Assembly: GCF_001652265.1 (NCBI RefSeq)
Contig: NZ_LWBS01000109.1
Span: 248,001 to 312,000, forward strand
Direction of reading: 5' to 3'
DNA length: 64,000 bases
Origin: Rhizobium leguminosarum
GTDB lineage: Bacteria; Pseudomonadota; Alphaproteobacteria; Rhizobiales; Rhizobiaceae
Every line of letters starts with the position of its first letter. Position 1 is the first letter of the stretch. Positions 44,374-53,666 of the stretch are shown piece by piece. Made by a program: the position numbers and the translations under genes. Below the pieces are notes generated by a model, which was given only the letters and a program-made list of their open reading frames with translations, searched no databases and was not told where the DNA came from.

Positions 44374-44700
44374 TCAGGCTCTTTCATAGGCGGCGACGAG
44401 CGGGTGATCGCGATTGGTCGTATGGTTTTTGTCCCATCCGCCGGGCGAGCCCCAGTTGGTGACGTCGGGGCCGAAAAAGTCCTGATTGACGGCTTTGAAC
44501 TGAACTCGGCCCTGCGGAATTTCCTCGTCCCATGAAATGGCATCGACCGGACAGACCGACAGGCAGAGACCGCAATTGATGCACTCGCCTGGGTGTATGT
44601 AGAACATCCGGCCGCCTTCGTAGATGCAGTCCACGGGACAGGCGACCGTGCAATCGCCATCCTTAACGTCGATACAGGGATCGGTAATGACATAGGCCAT
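44374..44700 (-). CDS. 7Fe-type ferredoxin (FdxA-like)
   Basis: This 108-residue ferredoxin starts MAYVITDPCIDVKDGDCTVACPVDC, where the Cys at position 12 of classical 2[4Fe-4S] ferredoxins is Val. The second set is ECINCGLCLSVCPVDAI. The pattern fits a [3Fe-4S] plus [4Fe-4S] protein. The ATG at 44700 is chosen because it begins the family sequence; the open frame upstream contains the operator. It lies 36 bp before the aldolase gene and probably carries electrons for the convergent operon's flavoenzyme. Confidence 0.9.
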   Translation of the reverse strand: MAYVITDPCIDVKDGDCTVACPVDCIYEGGRMFYIHPGECINCGLCLSVCPVDAISWDEEIPQGRVQFKAVNQDFFGPDVTNWGSPGGWDKNHTTNRDHPLVAAYERA

Positions 44701-44781
44701 CCGGCGGTACCTCACTCTTCGCTTGAGACGAATATGGCAAAGGACGGCGTTGCGAAAAAGCGCTGATTTTCGATGTTTTGA

Positions 44782-44796
44782 TTGCCGAAAAGGCAA
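44782..44796. promoter_or_regulatory. LysR-type operator, site 2
   Basis: TTGCC-GAAAA-GGCAA is a palindrome 82 bp before the ferredoxin start. Read on the minus strand it is TTGCC-TTTTC-GGCAA, one base different from site 1 at 34953-34967. This ties the ferredoxin-aldolase unit to the ABC/FAD/CoA operon. Confidence 0.7.
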
Positions 44797-44967
44797 CGCG
44801 CCCGCCCTGCGGCCGGTACCGCACGCGCTGACGCCGAAGTCGCCTTCGCAGCAAGCCGCAGTTGGGGTGATGGCTAAGTATCCGGCGTAGGTAGCAGGAT
44901 GCGACCCATCATTGGGATCTGGTAGGTGGCGCCGGTGCTGATCATGCTTGACGGTTTTCGGGCGATA

Positions 44968-46017
44968 TCATGCTCTGTTTGTTTGATTGAGCGTGAAAGC
45001 GTCGCTTTCGCCTGGAACGAGTTCCAGCGGCCAGATCCTGTTGCGGGCGCCCTGCGGATAATGATCGGCATAGGCCGGCATGGTGGCGAGCAGGGTTTCA
45101 CCGAGCTGCGCGCCGAGATCGCGCAGCGACATGCGGAAGGAGGTCAGCGTCGGCTGCAGGAAAAGCGTGCGCGGCTCCTCGCGGAAACCGACGACGGCGA
45201 GGTCACGGCCGGGCACGACGCCGGCCTCGGCAAGCCGGCGGTAAAGCCCGATCGCCATCAGTTCGTGGATCAGGATGATCGCGGTCGGCCGCTCTTCGAT
45301 CATCAGCAATTCATGGCCGGCCTGATAACCGCCCTGTTCGCTCGACTTGACACGGATGACGAGGGCCGGGTCGAAGGGGATGCCGTGCCGTTGCAGTGCC
45401 TGGCGGTAGGCGTCGAGGAAGAGGTAGCCGAGATTGATGTCGGAGGAGGGGACAGCCACGGCGATCCGCCGGTGGCCTTTGGCGACCAGCCGGTCGACGC
45501 CGCGCGTCGCCACGCCCTCGAAATCGAGATCCATCCAGGTGTAGCTGCCCCCCGACGCGCTGCGGCCGAGCGCCACAAAGGGGATGCGGGCCTTTTCCAG
45601 AAGCTCGATGCGCCGGTCGGTGCGTCGTGTCGCAGAGATGATCAGCGCGTCGACAAGCCGGCGCGCCACCATGCGCTTCAGATATTCGTGCGGGTCCTCG
45701 TCATCGGGGCAGGGCAGCATGACGAGATCGAGCTTGTGGCGGGAAAAGACCCTCTGCAACCCGTCAGTGACGCCAAGGAAGAAATCGTCGCTGTTTTCGA
45801 CCGTCTCGCGGCTCACCTCGAGCATCAGCCCGATGACGTTGGTCATGCCCTGGCGAAGGCTGCGGCCCGACTGGTTGGCGACGTAACCGAGCTCCTCGGC
45901 GGCGGCGAGCACGCGCCGGCGCGTTTCCTCGTTGACGTCGGGCTTGCCGTTCAGCGCACGGGACACCGTTCCGATCGAAATGTCGAGATACTCGGCGAGC
46001 TGGCGGATTCCCTTCAT
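44968..46017 (-). CDS. LacI-family transcriptional regulator (1)
   Basis: This 349-residue regulator has the LacI HTH and hinge (IRQLAEYLDISIGTVSRALNGKPDVNEETRRRVLAAAEELGY) and a sugar-binding-protein-like core from about residue 58 (IGLMLEV to TSFRMSLRDLGAQLGETLL). The start MKGIRQLA at 46017 fits the family; an open extension to 46176 does not. It is followed by no transporter or enzyme, so its targets lie elsewhere. It is in line with a second LacI gene 82 bp upstream. Confidence 0.92.
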   Translation of the reverse strand: MKGIRQLAEYLDISIGTVSRALNGKPDVNEETRRRVLAAAEELGYVANQSGRSLRQGMTNVIGLMLEVSRETVENSDDFFLGVTDGLQRVFSRHKLDLVMLPCPDDEDPHEYLKRMVARRLVDALIISATRRTDRRIELLEKARIPFVALGRSASGGSYTWMDLDFEGVATRGVDRLVAKGHRRIAVAVPSSDINLGYLFLDAYRQALQRHGIPFDPALVIRVKSSEQGGYQAGHELLMIEERPTAIILIHELMAIGLYRRLAEAGVVPGRDLAVVGFREEPRTLFLQPTLTSFRMSLRDLGAQLGETLLATMPAYADHYPQGARNRIWPLELVPGESDAFTLNQTNRA

Positions 46018-46099
46018 GTTCGACGATTTTCCTCCCCACCGGATCGCATCTATCCTTTCTTGCCACAGGATGGCGCCTGCGAAAAGCCGGGGGGAGGGA

Positions 46100-47140
46100 T
46101 TAGGGTCTGAAGCTCTGGCGGATGACGAGCTGCGGAATGACGCGTTCGTAACCTGGAGGCGCATCAGGATTTTCAAGCCGCCGTTCCATCAGCTCGATGG
46201 CGCGCTGCGCCATGGTCAGCGGATCCTGGCGGAAGGTGGTCAGCCGGTAGCTCAGCCAGGAGGATTCCGGCACGTCGTCGAAGCCGATAATGGCGACATC
46301 CTCGGGGATGCGCAGCTGCGTTTCCAGGCGCACGACATCCATCAGCCCGAAGGCGATCTGGTCGTTGGCACAGAAAACCGCGTCTGGCTTTATTGCCTCC
46401 GAGAAGAGCGCGCGTGCGGCGGTAACGCCGCCATCATAGTCGGAATCGCCACCGCGTCCGACGACGACGGATACACCGAGCGACTCGGCCGTCGACAGGA
46501 AGGCGCTTTCACGCTCCACGATGCTGGGCGTTCCCGTGTTGGAGCCGATGACCGCCAGCCGCCGTCTGCCGCTTTCGTAAAAGGCCGTCGCCGCCTTGCG
46601 GGAGGCCTCGGAGTTGCCGGCGCGCACATGGTCGGCGTCGGATTCCGAACGGCCGATCACGACGAGCGGCTGGCCATTTCGCTGCGCGAGTTCGAAGAAA
46701 CTCGCCGGCGGCGAGCCGGACAGGATGATGATCGCCTCGGCACGGTGGCCGATCAGCATTTTCTGGGCGGCGAGCAGCTCGTCTTCCGTCTGGCCGGTAT
46801 TGATGAGGATCGGGATGCTACCGCGTTTGATCAGGCATTTGGCAAGCGCTGCCGCCAGATGCGCGCGAAAACCCACTTCCGGCCGGGTCGCGACGATGCC
46901 GACCAGGCGGCTCTGATTGGCAAGCACGCCGCGCGCCAGGTCGTTGACGTGGTAGCCGAGTTCCTGCGCCGCCTGCAGCACCTTTTCACGCGTCGTCGGA
47001 GCGACGCTGGCGCCTGGCGTGAAGGTGCGCGAGACCGCGGAGCGCGAAACGCCCGCCAGTTGCGCGACCTGCTCGGCGCTGACGAACCGCATGCGTTCTT
47101 TCTTCGGTGCCTTGCCGCCGTCTACTGGACCATCATTCAT
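46100..47140 (-). CDS. LacI-family transcriptional regulator (2)
   Basis: This 346-residue LacI-type repressor has its HTH at about residues 19-65 (VSAEQVAQLAGVSRSAVSRTFTPGASVAPTTREKVLQAAQELGY), with Thr-Pro-Gly in place of the usual Leu-Asn-Gly hinge-side residues, and a full effector domain ending in PQLVIRQSF. An internal ATG at residue 17 (MRFVSAEQ) is an alternative start. It shares orientation with the LacI gene downstream; the two could be co-transcribed. Confidence 0.92.
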   Translation of the reverse strand: MNDGPVDGGKAPKKERMRFVSAEQVAQLAGVSRSAVSRTFTPGASVAPTTREKVLQAAQELGYHVNDLARGVLANQSRLVGIVATRPEVGFRAHLAAALAKCLIKRGSIPILINTGQTEDELLAAQKMLIGHRAEAIIILSGSPPASFFELAQRNGQPLVVIGRSESDADHVRAGNSEASRKAATAFYESGRRRLAVIGSNTGTPSIVERESAFLSTAESLGVSVVVGRGGDSDYDGGVTAARALFSEAIKPDAVFCANDQIAFGLMDVVRLETQLRIPEDVAIIGFDDVPESSWLSYRLTTFRQDPLTMAQRAIELMERRLENPDAPPGYERVIPQLVIRQSFRP

Positions 47141-47379
47141 CGGCTTTCAGCTATTCATCGTCTTTGACAGCCGCATGACAGCGATCGCATGGCAATGAGA
47201 TTTTTGCGATAGGGGGATAACCGCAGAATAAGCTGACATGGCGCTAAACGCCGCCAATGTTCATTGCAGGAAGCGCCGCGGCTGCGGACGAACCTCGGCT
47301 GGGGGGGCGAATGCGAGTGGCGGCGACATATGATCAAGTCGCGCCGCCCGAGCCTCCTGGTGGCGGGTTTATGAGCCCG

Positions 47380-47682
47380 TTATTCGCAGACGCGTACAGT
47401 TTCGGCATGATAGCCGCCGTCATAGCGGTTGCGGACATCGCGGTCCTCATACCAGCATCTCGGCGCGGGTTGGACATAGCGAGGCTCATCGACGTAGCGA
47501 GGGCCGCCGTTATTGGCGATTGCGCCGCCAATTAACCCGCCGACAACACCTGCGGCAACGCCGCCGGCGATGATTCGACCGGTGTTGTCGTGATGATGGT
47601 GGTGGTCGCGCGCGGCAGCAGGCTGAATGGCCGATCCAACAAGGGCCGTTGCGATCAACAGGCTGCTAATAACTCTCTTCAT
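47380..47682 (-). CDS. Small exported glycine-zipper protein
   Basis: This 100-residue protein starts MKRVISSLLIATALVGSAIQ, a signal peptide cut near AAA at residue 24. A His-rich stretch (DHHHHHDN) follows, then a glycine-zipper membrane segment (RIIAGGVAAGVVGGLIGGAIA, about residues 36-56), and a C-terminus with two Cys. AGGAG lies 6 bp before the ATG. It should be a small envelope protein; its role is unknown. Confidence 0.78.
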   Translation of the reverse strand: MKRVISSLLIATALVGSAIQPAAARDHHHHHDNTGRIIAGGVAAGVVGGLIGGAIANNGGPRYVDEPRYVQPAPRCWYEDRDVRNRYDGGYHAETVRVCE

Positions 47683-47783
47683 AATATTCTCCTCAGTGGC
47701 ACTTGCCCCAGATAAGAGGGAAATGCGGCAGCAAGTCGTTTGTTCGTTCAAACTTTGCGACAGGCATTAATGCATGTCATCCG

Positions 47784-47888
47784 GATTAGAGCGCCGTGCG
47801 TCCTCACGGAAGCCCAAAGGACGCACTAACACTTTTCAATCCTCGCATCGCGCTTCCCGAAAATCGATTCCGATTTTTGAGCGAATGC
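47784..47888. repeat. Rhizobial intergenic repeat, copy 2
   Basis: Reverse-oriented copy of the element at 31873-31975: it has the GTGCGTCC / GGACGCAC arms, CGCATCGCG and the AAAATCGATTCCGATTTT hairpin arms. It ends just before the stop codon of the ABC exporter gene at 47890. Confidence 0.65.
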
Positions 47889-47889
47889 G

Positions 47890-49788
47890 CTAGGTCGCCG
47901 ATTGCGCCGCCGTCGTCTCTTCCAGTACGTCTTCGGGAATGTCGTCGAAGGACGCGTAGTTGAGATTATAGAGCTTCGAATAGAGCTTGCCATTCTTCAT
48001 CAGCTGGTGATGGTTGCCGCTTTCGATGATTTCGCCGTTCTGCAGCACGATGATGCGATCCGCCTCGCGGATCGTCGCGAGGCGATGGGCGATGACGAGG
48101 CCGGTGCGGTTTTCGAGCAGCTTCACCAGTGCCTTCTGGATCAGCATCTCGGTATAGCTGTCGATATTGGCCGTCGCTTCGTCGAGCACGAGGATCTTCG
48201 CATCCGCCACCAGCGCGCGGGCAAAGCTTAAAAGCTGGCGCTGGCCGAGCGAGAGATTGCCGCCGCGCTCGCCGAGAACGCTGTCGTAGCCCTCCGGCAG
48301 GCGCATGATGAACTCGTGCGCGCCAACGGCCTTCGCCGCCTCGATCACCTGTTCGCGCGTCGCCTCGTGCATGTGGTAGCGAATGTTCTCGAAGACGGTG
48401 CCGGTGAAGAGGAAGGGTTCCTGCAGCACCATGGCGATCTGCGCTCCGAGCGAATCCTGCGTCAGATCACGCACATCATGGCCACCGACCAGCACCTGGC
48501 CCTGCTGCACATCGTAAAAGCGGTGGATCAGCGACATGCAGCTCGATTTGCCGGACCCCGTCGGCCCGACCAGCGCCACCGTCTCGCCGGGATTGACCTT
48601 GAAGCTCACATGTTTCAGCACCGGATGTTTCGGATTGTAGCCGAAGACGACGTCCTTGAATTCCACCGAGCCGTCCATGTCGCGCGACAGCGCCGTGGCA
48701 CCGGGTGCATCCTTGATGTCGACGGGAACGTCGAGCACCTCGGTCAGCCGTTGGCCCGAGGCCATTGCGCGCTGCATCACCGAATATTGCAGGGTCAGAG
48801 AACGGATCGGGTCGAAGAAACGCTGGATATAAAACAGGAAGGCGACGAGCACGCCGACATCGAGCGCCTGATTGAGAACGCGGGCGCCACCGACGACGAT
48901 GACGAGCGCCATCGCCACGCCCGTCAGGCTGTCGACGATCGGCACCATCACCTGCGCATAACGCGCCGCCGTCAGATGCGTCTCGAGGTTGGCATGCGCC
49001 TTGTCGTCGTAGAGCGTGAAGTTGACGCCCTGCCTGTCCATGCTCTGGACGGCGCGCACGCCGTGGATCGCTTCGGCAAGCGCGCCGTTTGCGACCGAAT
49101 TGGTCTCGTGCGCGGCCATGAAGGACTTGCGCGCCAGCGGCAACCAGAACAGCCGGACGATGAAGAGCACCGGCAACACCGAGAGCGTCAGCAGCCCCAG
49201 CTTGAAGTCGAGATAGAGCATCACGAAGACGATGCCGAAGAGCAGCATGATGTCGCCGACGGAGAGCACCGAGGTTTCGAGGAATTCCTGCATCGAGTTG
49301 ACGTCGCCCTGCAGGCGCGACATCAACCGTCCCACTTCGGTCTTGTCCATGAAGGAGAGCGAGACGCGCTGCAGATGCGAAAACATCGCCTTGCGGATAT
49401 CGAAGAGCACGTCTTCCGCCACGCCGCCGACCAGCGTCTCCTGCGCGTAGCTCGCCGCATAGTTGATGAGGATGGCAATGGTGAAGGCGACGATCGACCA
49501 GATCAACGCCGAAGGGTTGCCGCCCGGCGACATGCCGTGGTCGATGGCATAGCGGATGATCAGCGGGATGGTGAGCTGCATCATCGTGAAGGTCAAAACG
49601 GCGACGACCGACCAGAGGACCTGCCGGCGATAGGGGCTGACGAAGACCCAGATGCGCTTGACGATGTTGCCGTCGAAGGCCTTGCCGAACATCTCCTCTT
49701 CGACGCGATGCGAACCGACGACCGCCCGTGGCGGGCGGCGTCCATCCTCGCGAACGTCGGGACGCTCGGTTTCCAGTTCCTCGGCCAT
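47890..49788 (-). CDS. ABC exporter subunit with canonical ATP site (heterodimer half B)
   Basis: This 632-residue half-transporter has six membrane segments (about residues 40-330) and a nucleotide domain with Walker A GPTGSGKSS, Walker B ILVLDEATANID with the catalytic Glu, and a switch His in IAHRLATI. Its signature is LSLGQRQ, not LSGGQ. Its catalytic Glu pairs with the canonical signature of the partner encoded upstream, so the two form a heterodimer with one active site. The substrate is unknown. Confidence 0.92.
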   Translation of the reverse strand: MAEELETERPDVREDGRRPPRAVVGSHRVEEEMFGKAFDGNIVKRIWVFVSPYRRQVLWSVVAVLTFTMMQLTIPLIIRYAIDHGMSPGGNPSALIWSIVAFTIAILINYAASYAQETLVGGVAEDVLFDIRKAMFSHLQRVSLSFMDKTEVGRLMSRLQGDVNSMQEFLETSVLSVGDIMLLFGIVFVMLYLDFKLGLLTLSVLPVLFIVRLFWLPLARKSFMAAHETNSVANGALAEAIHGVRAVQSMDRQGVNFTLYDDKAHANLETHLTAARYAQVMVPIVDSLTGVAMALVIVVGGARVLNQALDVGVLVAFLFYIQRFFDPIRSLTLQYSVMQRAMASGQRLTEVLDVPVDIKDAPGATALSRDMDGSVEFKDVVFGYNPKHPVLKHVSFKVNPGETVALVGPTGSGKSSCMSLIHRFYDVQQGQVLVGGHDVRDLTQDSLGAQIAMVLQEPFLFTGTVFENIRYHMHEATREQVIEAAKAVGAHEFIMRLPEGYDSVLGERGGNLSLGQRQLLSFARALVADAKILVLDEATANIDSYTEMLIQKALVKLLENRTGLVIAHRLATIREADRIIVLQNGEIIESGNHHQLMKNGKLYSKLYNLNYASFDDIPEDVLEETTAAQSAT

Positions 49789-49882
49789 GTCATTCCTCCC
49801 GCGGCCAACACTTCAGGTGGCCTGCATAGTCACTACCCGTTCCCCTCTCCCCACCCAGGGGAAGAGGGGGAATATGCTTCTG

Positions 49883-51736
49883 CTAGGCGCTCAAAGCCTC
49901 GTCGCCCGGCCGCACCTGAAGGTCGTAGAGCGCCTTGTAACGCCCGCCGAGCGAAAGCAGCGCCGCATGCGTGCCGCGTTCGACGATCTGGCCGTCTTCG
50001 ACGAACAGGATCTGGTCGGCATGCATCAGCGAGCTCAGGCGATGGGCGACGATGATCGTTACGCGGTCTGCGGCGTAGCGGCGCATGGCGCTGCGGATGC
50101 GCTGTTCGGTGGCGGCATCGATCGCCGCCGTCGAATCGTCGAATACCATCACCGCAGGTCTCAGCATCAGCGCGCGGGCGATCGAAAGTCGCTGCCGCTG
50201 GCCGCCGGAAAGCGAAACGCCGCGCTCGCCGACGACGGTGCCGTAACCTGTGGGCAGGCCGAGCACGTAGTTGTGCAGCTGGGCGCTTTCGCTGGCGCGC
50301 TCGATGCGGCCTTCCTTCGCCCATGGGTCGCCATAGGCGATGTTGTTTTCGATCGTCGTCGTGAACAGGAAGGAATCCTGCTGCACGACGGCAACCGCCC
50401 TGCGCAGCGATTGCAGCGTCGCCTTGCGGATGTCCTGGCCGTCGATCGTGATCTTGCCGCCGCTGACGTCGTAGAAGCGGGGAATGAGATGGGCAATCGT
50501 CGACTTGCCGCTGCCCGGAGGCCCGACAATGCCGATCGTCTGGCCGCGGCGGGCTTCGAAGGAGACATCCTGGAGCACGGTGCGCTTTTCGGAACCCGGA
50601 TAGGCGAAGCTGACATTCTCGAAGCGCAACACGCCGGCGGTGAGGCTCAGTTCCTTCGCATCCGGCGCGTCCTTGATCGCGATGTCGAGGTCGAGAAGGG
50701 CAAAGAGGCGCGAGCCGCAAGTGGAGGCGCGGGCAAAGGCGTTGACCATCAGGCCGAGCTGGCGCACCGGCATCTGCAGGATGGTCATGAAGGTCAGGAA
50801 GGAAGCCAGCGTGCCGACGGTGATCTCGCCCGACATCACCTTGCCGCCGCCGATCCAGAGCACCAGGCCCATCGCCGCGAAGAAGGAGAAGGTCATGGCG
50901 CTGGTATTGGTGACGCGGATGCCGACGCGCTGATGTGCAAGCGCCAACGCGCTCTTCGACGCGGCCTCGAATTTCGAGATCTCGTGTTCGTGGGCGGCAA
51001 AAGCGCGCACGACGCGGATGCCGCCGAGATTCTCCTCCATGATGCGGGTCAGCACCGAAAGCCGCTCCTGCAGATCGAGCCAGGTGGCACGTAGCCTGAG
51101 CTGCGTCACCGAGGAGCGCCAGCCGACGAAGGGCACGAAGCTCAGCGCCAGAAGGCCGAGCACGACATCGGTCGACAGCAGCATATAGGCGCCGATGCCG
51201 ATCAGGATCGACAGCAGGATCATCCGGACGAGCGCTGTCGAGAAATACATGCGCACGCCTTCGAGATCGAGCAGGCCGACGGTGATCAGGTCGCCGGAAT
51301 GCACGGTGTCGTGAAAGCTGAAAGAGAGACGCTGGATTTTCTCGTAGCAGGCCAGCCGCAGCTCGTAGCCGATGTGATGGCCGACGGCTTCGCTGTAATA
51401 GTTCTGCACCATGGTGAAGAGGCCGCGCAGCACACTGGCGCCGAGCAGCAGCAGCGCCGTCGTCAGAAGCGCGTCCTGTGCCGCCTGGCCCGCCGCGCCG
51501 CCGCTCATCGCCATCTGCGTGTGGTCGACGGCCCGGCCGAGAAGGCGCGGGATCATCAGCTGGAAGGTGGAGGCAACAAGCGTGGCGCCGATCGCAAAGC
51601 CGGATTGCCAGGGGTGGCGGAAGGCCATCATGGTGATACGCACCAATGTGAAGAGGCCTCGGCCCCAGCCTGCCGCAGTTGCAAGCGCCATCGAAGCCGA
51701 AGGCTTCGTCGCGCGTATTAACGCATCGCTGCTCAC
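49883..51736 (-). CDS. ABC exporter subunit with degenerate ATP site (heterodimer half A)
   Basis: This protein of about 617 residues has six membrane segments and a nucleotide domain with Walker A GPPGSGKST and signature LSGGQRQRLSIARAL. In Walker B (VMVFDDSTAAID) the catalytic Glu is replaced by Asp. That loss matches the degenerate signature in its partner, as in heterodimeric exporters such as TM287/288 or LmrCD. The GTG at 51736 with GGAAAA upstream is preferred; an ATG at 51793 and one at 51952 are alternatives. It precedes half B by 94 bp in one operon. Confidence 0.9.
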   Translation of the reverse strand: MSSDALIRATKPSASMALATAAGWGRGLFTLVRITMMAFRHPWQSGFAIGATLVASTFQLMIPRLLGRAVDHTQMAMSGGAAGQAAQDALLTTALLLLGASVLRGLFTMVQNYYSEAVGHHIGYELRLACYEKIQRLSFSFHDTVHSGDLITVGLLDLEGVRMYFSTALVRMILLSILIGIGAYMLLSTDVVLGLLALSFVPFVGWRSSVTQLRLRATWLDLQERLSVLTRIMEENLGGIRVVRAFAAHEHEISKFEAASKSALALAHQRVGIRVTNTSAMTFSFFAAMGLVLWIGGGKVMSGEITVGTLASFLTFMTILQMPVRQLGLMVNAFARASTCGSRLFALLDLDIAIKDAPDAKELSLTAGVLRFENVSFAYPGSEKRTVLQDVSFEARRGQTIGIVGPPGSGKSTIAHLIPRFYDVSGGKITIDGQDIRKATLQSLRRAVAVVQQDSFLFTTTIENNIAYGDPWAKEGRIERASESAQLHNYVLGLPTGYGTVVGERGVSLSGGQRQRLSIARALMLRPAVMVFDDSTAAIDAATEQRIRSAMRRYAADRVTIIVAHRLSSLMHADQILFVEDGQIVERGTHAALLSLGGRYKALYDLQVRPGDEALSA

Positions 51737-52242
51737 GGTATTTTTCCAATAGATGTGTGGTCGGACGCTGGCCCGAAAAGACGGCAAATCCATGAAGGGA
51801 TTGATAGCGCCTTCACTTTTGCCGATTCCATTTGGGGGTTCAAGTAAAGAATTCACCAGTTGGTTATTTTTACGTGAGGTCTCCTCGCATCCCGGCGGGA
51901 ACAATCTTCCCAACGGCCAATCCCGGCAGCCTGGGGTGTAAAGGTCGGCCATATTTTCGCAGATCGCCTATAAATTATGTTGTATTTCAATAGCTTAAAT
52001 AAACATGGCAACAAACCTCTTGCCACCTGCGCCATTTGGCGCTTTCATACACTACTAGTTTGATAGACTATGGACGAGCGTGATTGCTCCCCTGGTTCTC
52101 TTGCGGGGCCGCTGGTTCGGACCCCGATGCCGCGGCAGATGTTGTGAATGGCCGCATGAACCTCATCAACGCGTGAACCGCTGTTTTATGCGTTGAAACC
52201 TCGATCGACCCATGGTGCGGATGAAGCCGCAAAGGAGTTGCG
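51737..52242. other. Gene-free divergent control region
   Basis: About 500 bp between the ABC exporter and the divergent FAD/NAD(P)-binding protein gene. The middle (about 51960-52075) is notably A+T-rich. I see no supported gene, repeat or clear operator. It must hold promoters for both directions. Confidence 0.6.
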
Positions 52243-53649
52243 ATGACGGTTCAGGGACTTTTTTCCGCGAGGGCCAATGCGGCGGCGCAGATATCAGCCG
52301 TACCACGCATTGCGATCGTCGGGCGGGGCTTTTCCGGCATGATGACGGCCATCGCGCTGATGAAGACGGTGCGCGCGCCCTTCCACCTGCAGCTGTTCGA
52401 TCCGAATTCGTCGGTCAGCGGTGGGCAGGCGCTGGCCTCGGTCCGCTCTTCGACGATCCTCAACACCCGCGTGCGGGATCTCTCGGTCGCGGTCGGCGAC
52501 AATGACGATTTCAACGACTGGCTCTGCAGCAACGCCGCCTTCCGCGCCGCCGTGCCGGCCGCCATCCCCGGATTCCGGCAGATCTTCGTGCCGAAGGAAA
52601 TCTTCAGCGATTATGTCTACCAGCGCTTTTCGGAAGCGCTGGCCGCGCGCAGGGACATCACCGTCCAGGTCTGCAACGATCCGGTCGTGGCGATCCGCAG
52701 GAGCCACGGCAACCGCTTCCTGCTCGAAAGCGCCAATCCCGCCAATCCGCTGTTCGATACCGTGATCCTCGCCACCGGCTACGGCCTGGCTGCGCCGAAT
52801 GCCGGCGGTGAGGACGCTTCGCCGGTCAGGGCTCAGCGCCTGGTCGCGCGGCCGCATGCGGTGCTGCTCGGCAGCGGCATCCGCGTCGTCGACCAGCTGC
52901 TGCAGCTGCGCGATTCGGGTTACGCGGGCCAGGTGACGATCATTTCCCGGCGTGGCTTCCTGCCTCAGAGCCATACGCCGAATTCTGCCGATCCGGTGTT
53001 CCCGGCCGAAGCTCTGCCGCAGAGCCTGCCGGAGATCGTGCGCTTCATCCGTGAAGCCTGTCGCGAAGCGGAGGAGACGGGGCGAAGCTGGCAATCGGTA
53101 ATGAACGGCCTCAGAAAACATGCCCGCTCGCTCTGGCGCTCGCTGCCAGCCCGCGACAAACATCAGTTCAACCGGCACCTCAGGGCAATCTACGACAGCC
53201 ATCGCAACCGCCTGCCGGAAGCCATGCACCTGCGCCTGAAACGTGAGCTCGCCGAAGGCCGCACGGTGCTGCGCCGCGGCCGGGCCGGCCGCCGGGGCCT
53301 GAGCGGCCTGTTCTTCACGCCGGCCGGTTCTTCTGCTGAGGAAGTCATCCATGCCGAGCGCATCATCGATTGCCGCTGTCAGGCGCCGGATCTTTCAGCG
53401 CCGCTGATGCAGAGCCTGCTTTCCGCCGGCCTCGCCATGCCGGACGAACTCTCGCTCGGGCTAGCGGTCAACGCGCGCGGCGAGCCCTTTCTCGAGGACG
53501 GTTCGACTGTCGCCGGGCTCTTTGCCGTCGGCCCGCTCGGCCTCGGCAGCCTGCCCGATATCGATCTAGTGCCCGAGATCGTCTCGCAGGCCTATGCCGC
53601 TGCCGAGCGGATCAGTGAGCGGTTCTATCCGCAGGTCAAGGCCGTCTGA
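52243..53649 (+). CDS. FAD/NAD(P)-binding oxidoreductase
   Basis: This 468-residue protein has an N-terminal Rossmann motif (IAIVGRGFSGMMTAIALMKT) and the NAD_binding_9-type layout: QALASVRSSTILNTRVRDLSV, an internal VILATGYGL strand and HAVLLGSGIRVVDQLLQL. The C-terminal half ends in FAVGPLGLGSLPDIDLVPEI, a typical FAD contact. AAAGGAG lies 5 bp before the ATG. The family includes uncharacterised hydroxyacylglutathione-like oxidases; no reaction can be assigned. The kinase gene follows 70 bp later with its own promoter. Confidence 0.8.
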   Translation: MTVQGLFSARANAAAQISAVPRIAIVGRGFSGMMTAIALMKTVRAPFHLQLFDPNSSVSGGQALASVRSSTILNTRVRDLSVAVGDNDDFNDWLCSNAAFRAAVPAAIPGFRQIFVPKEIFSDYVYQRFSEALAARRDITVQVCNDPVVAIRRSHGNRFLLESANPANPLFDTVILATGYGLAAPNAGGEDASPVRAQRLVARPHAVLLGSGIRVVDQLLQLRDSGYAGQVTIISRRGFLPQSHTPNSADPVFPAEALPQSLPEIVRFIREACREAEETGRSWQSVMNGLRKHARSLWRSLPARDKHQFNRHLRAIYDSHRNRLPEAMHLRLKRELAEGRTVLRRGRAGRRGLSGLFFTPAGSSAEEVIHAERIIDCRCQAPDLSAPLMQSLLSAGLAMPDELSLGLAVNARGEPFLEDGSTVAGLFAVGPLGLGSLPDIDLVPEIVSQAYAAAERISERFYPQVKAV

Positions 53650-53666
53650 AAATTTGAGGCCATTTC

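Noticed and set aside
48316..50055. A 579-codon plus-strand frame opposite the ABC exporter genes
   Set aside because: It mirrors two ABC genes with intact motifs and has the His/Arg/Asp-rich composition of antisense frames.
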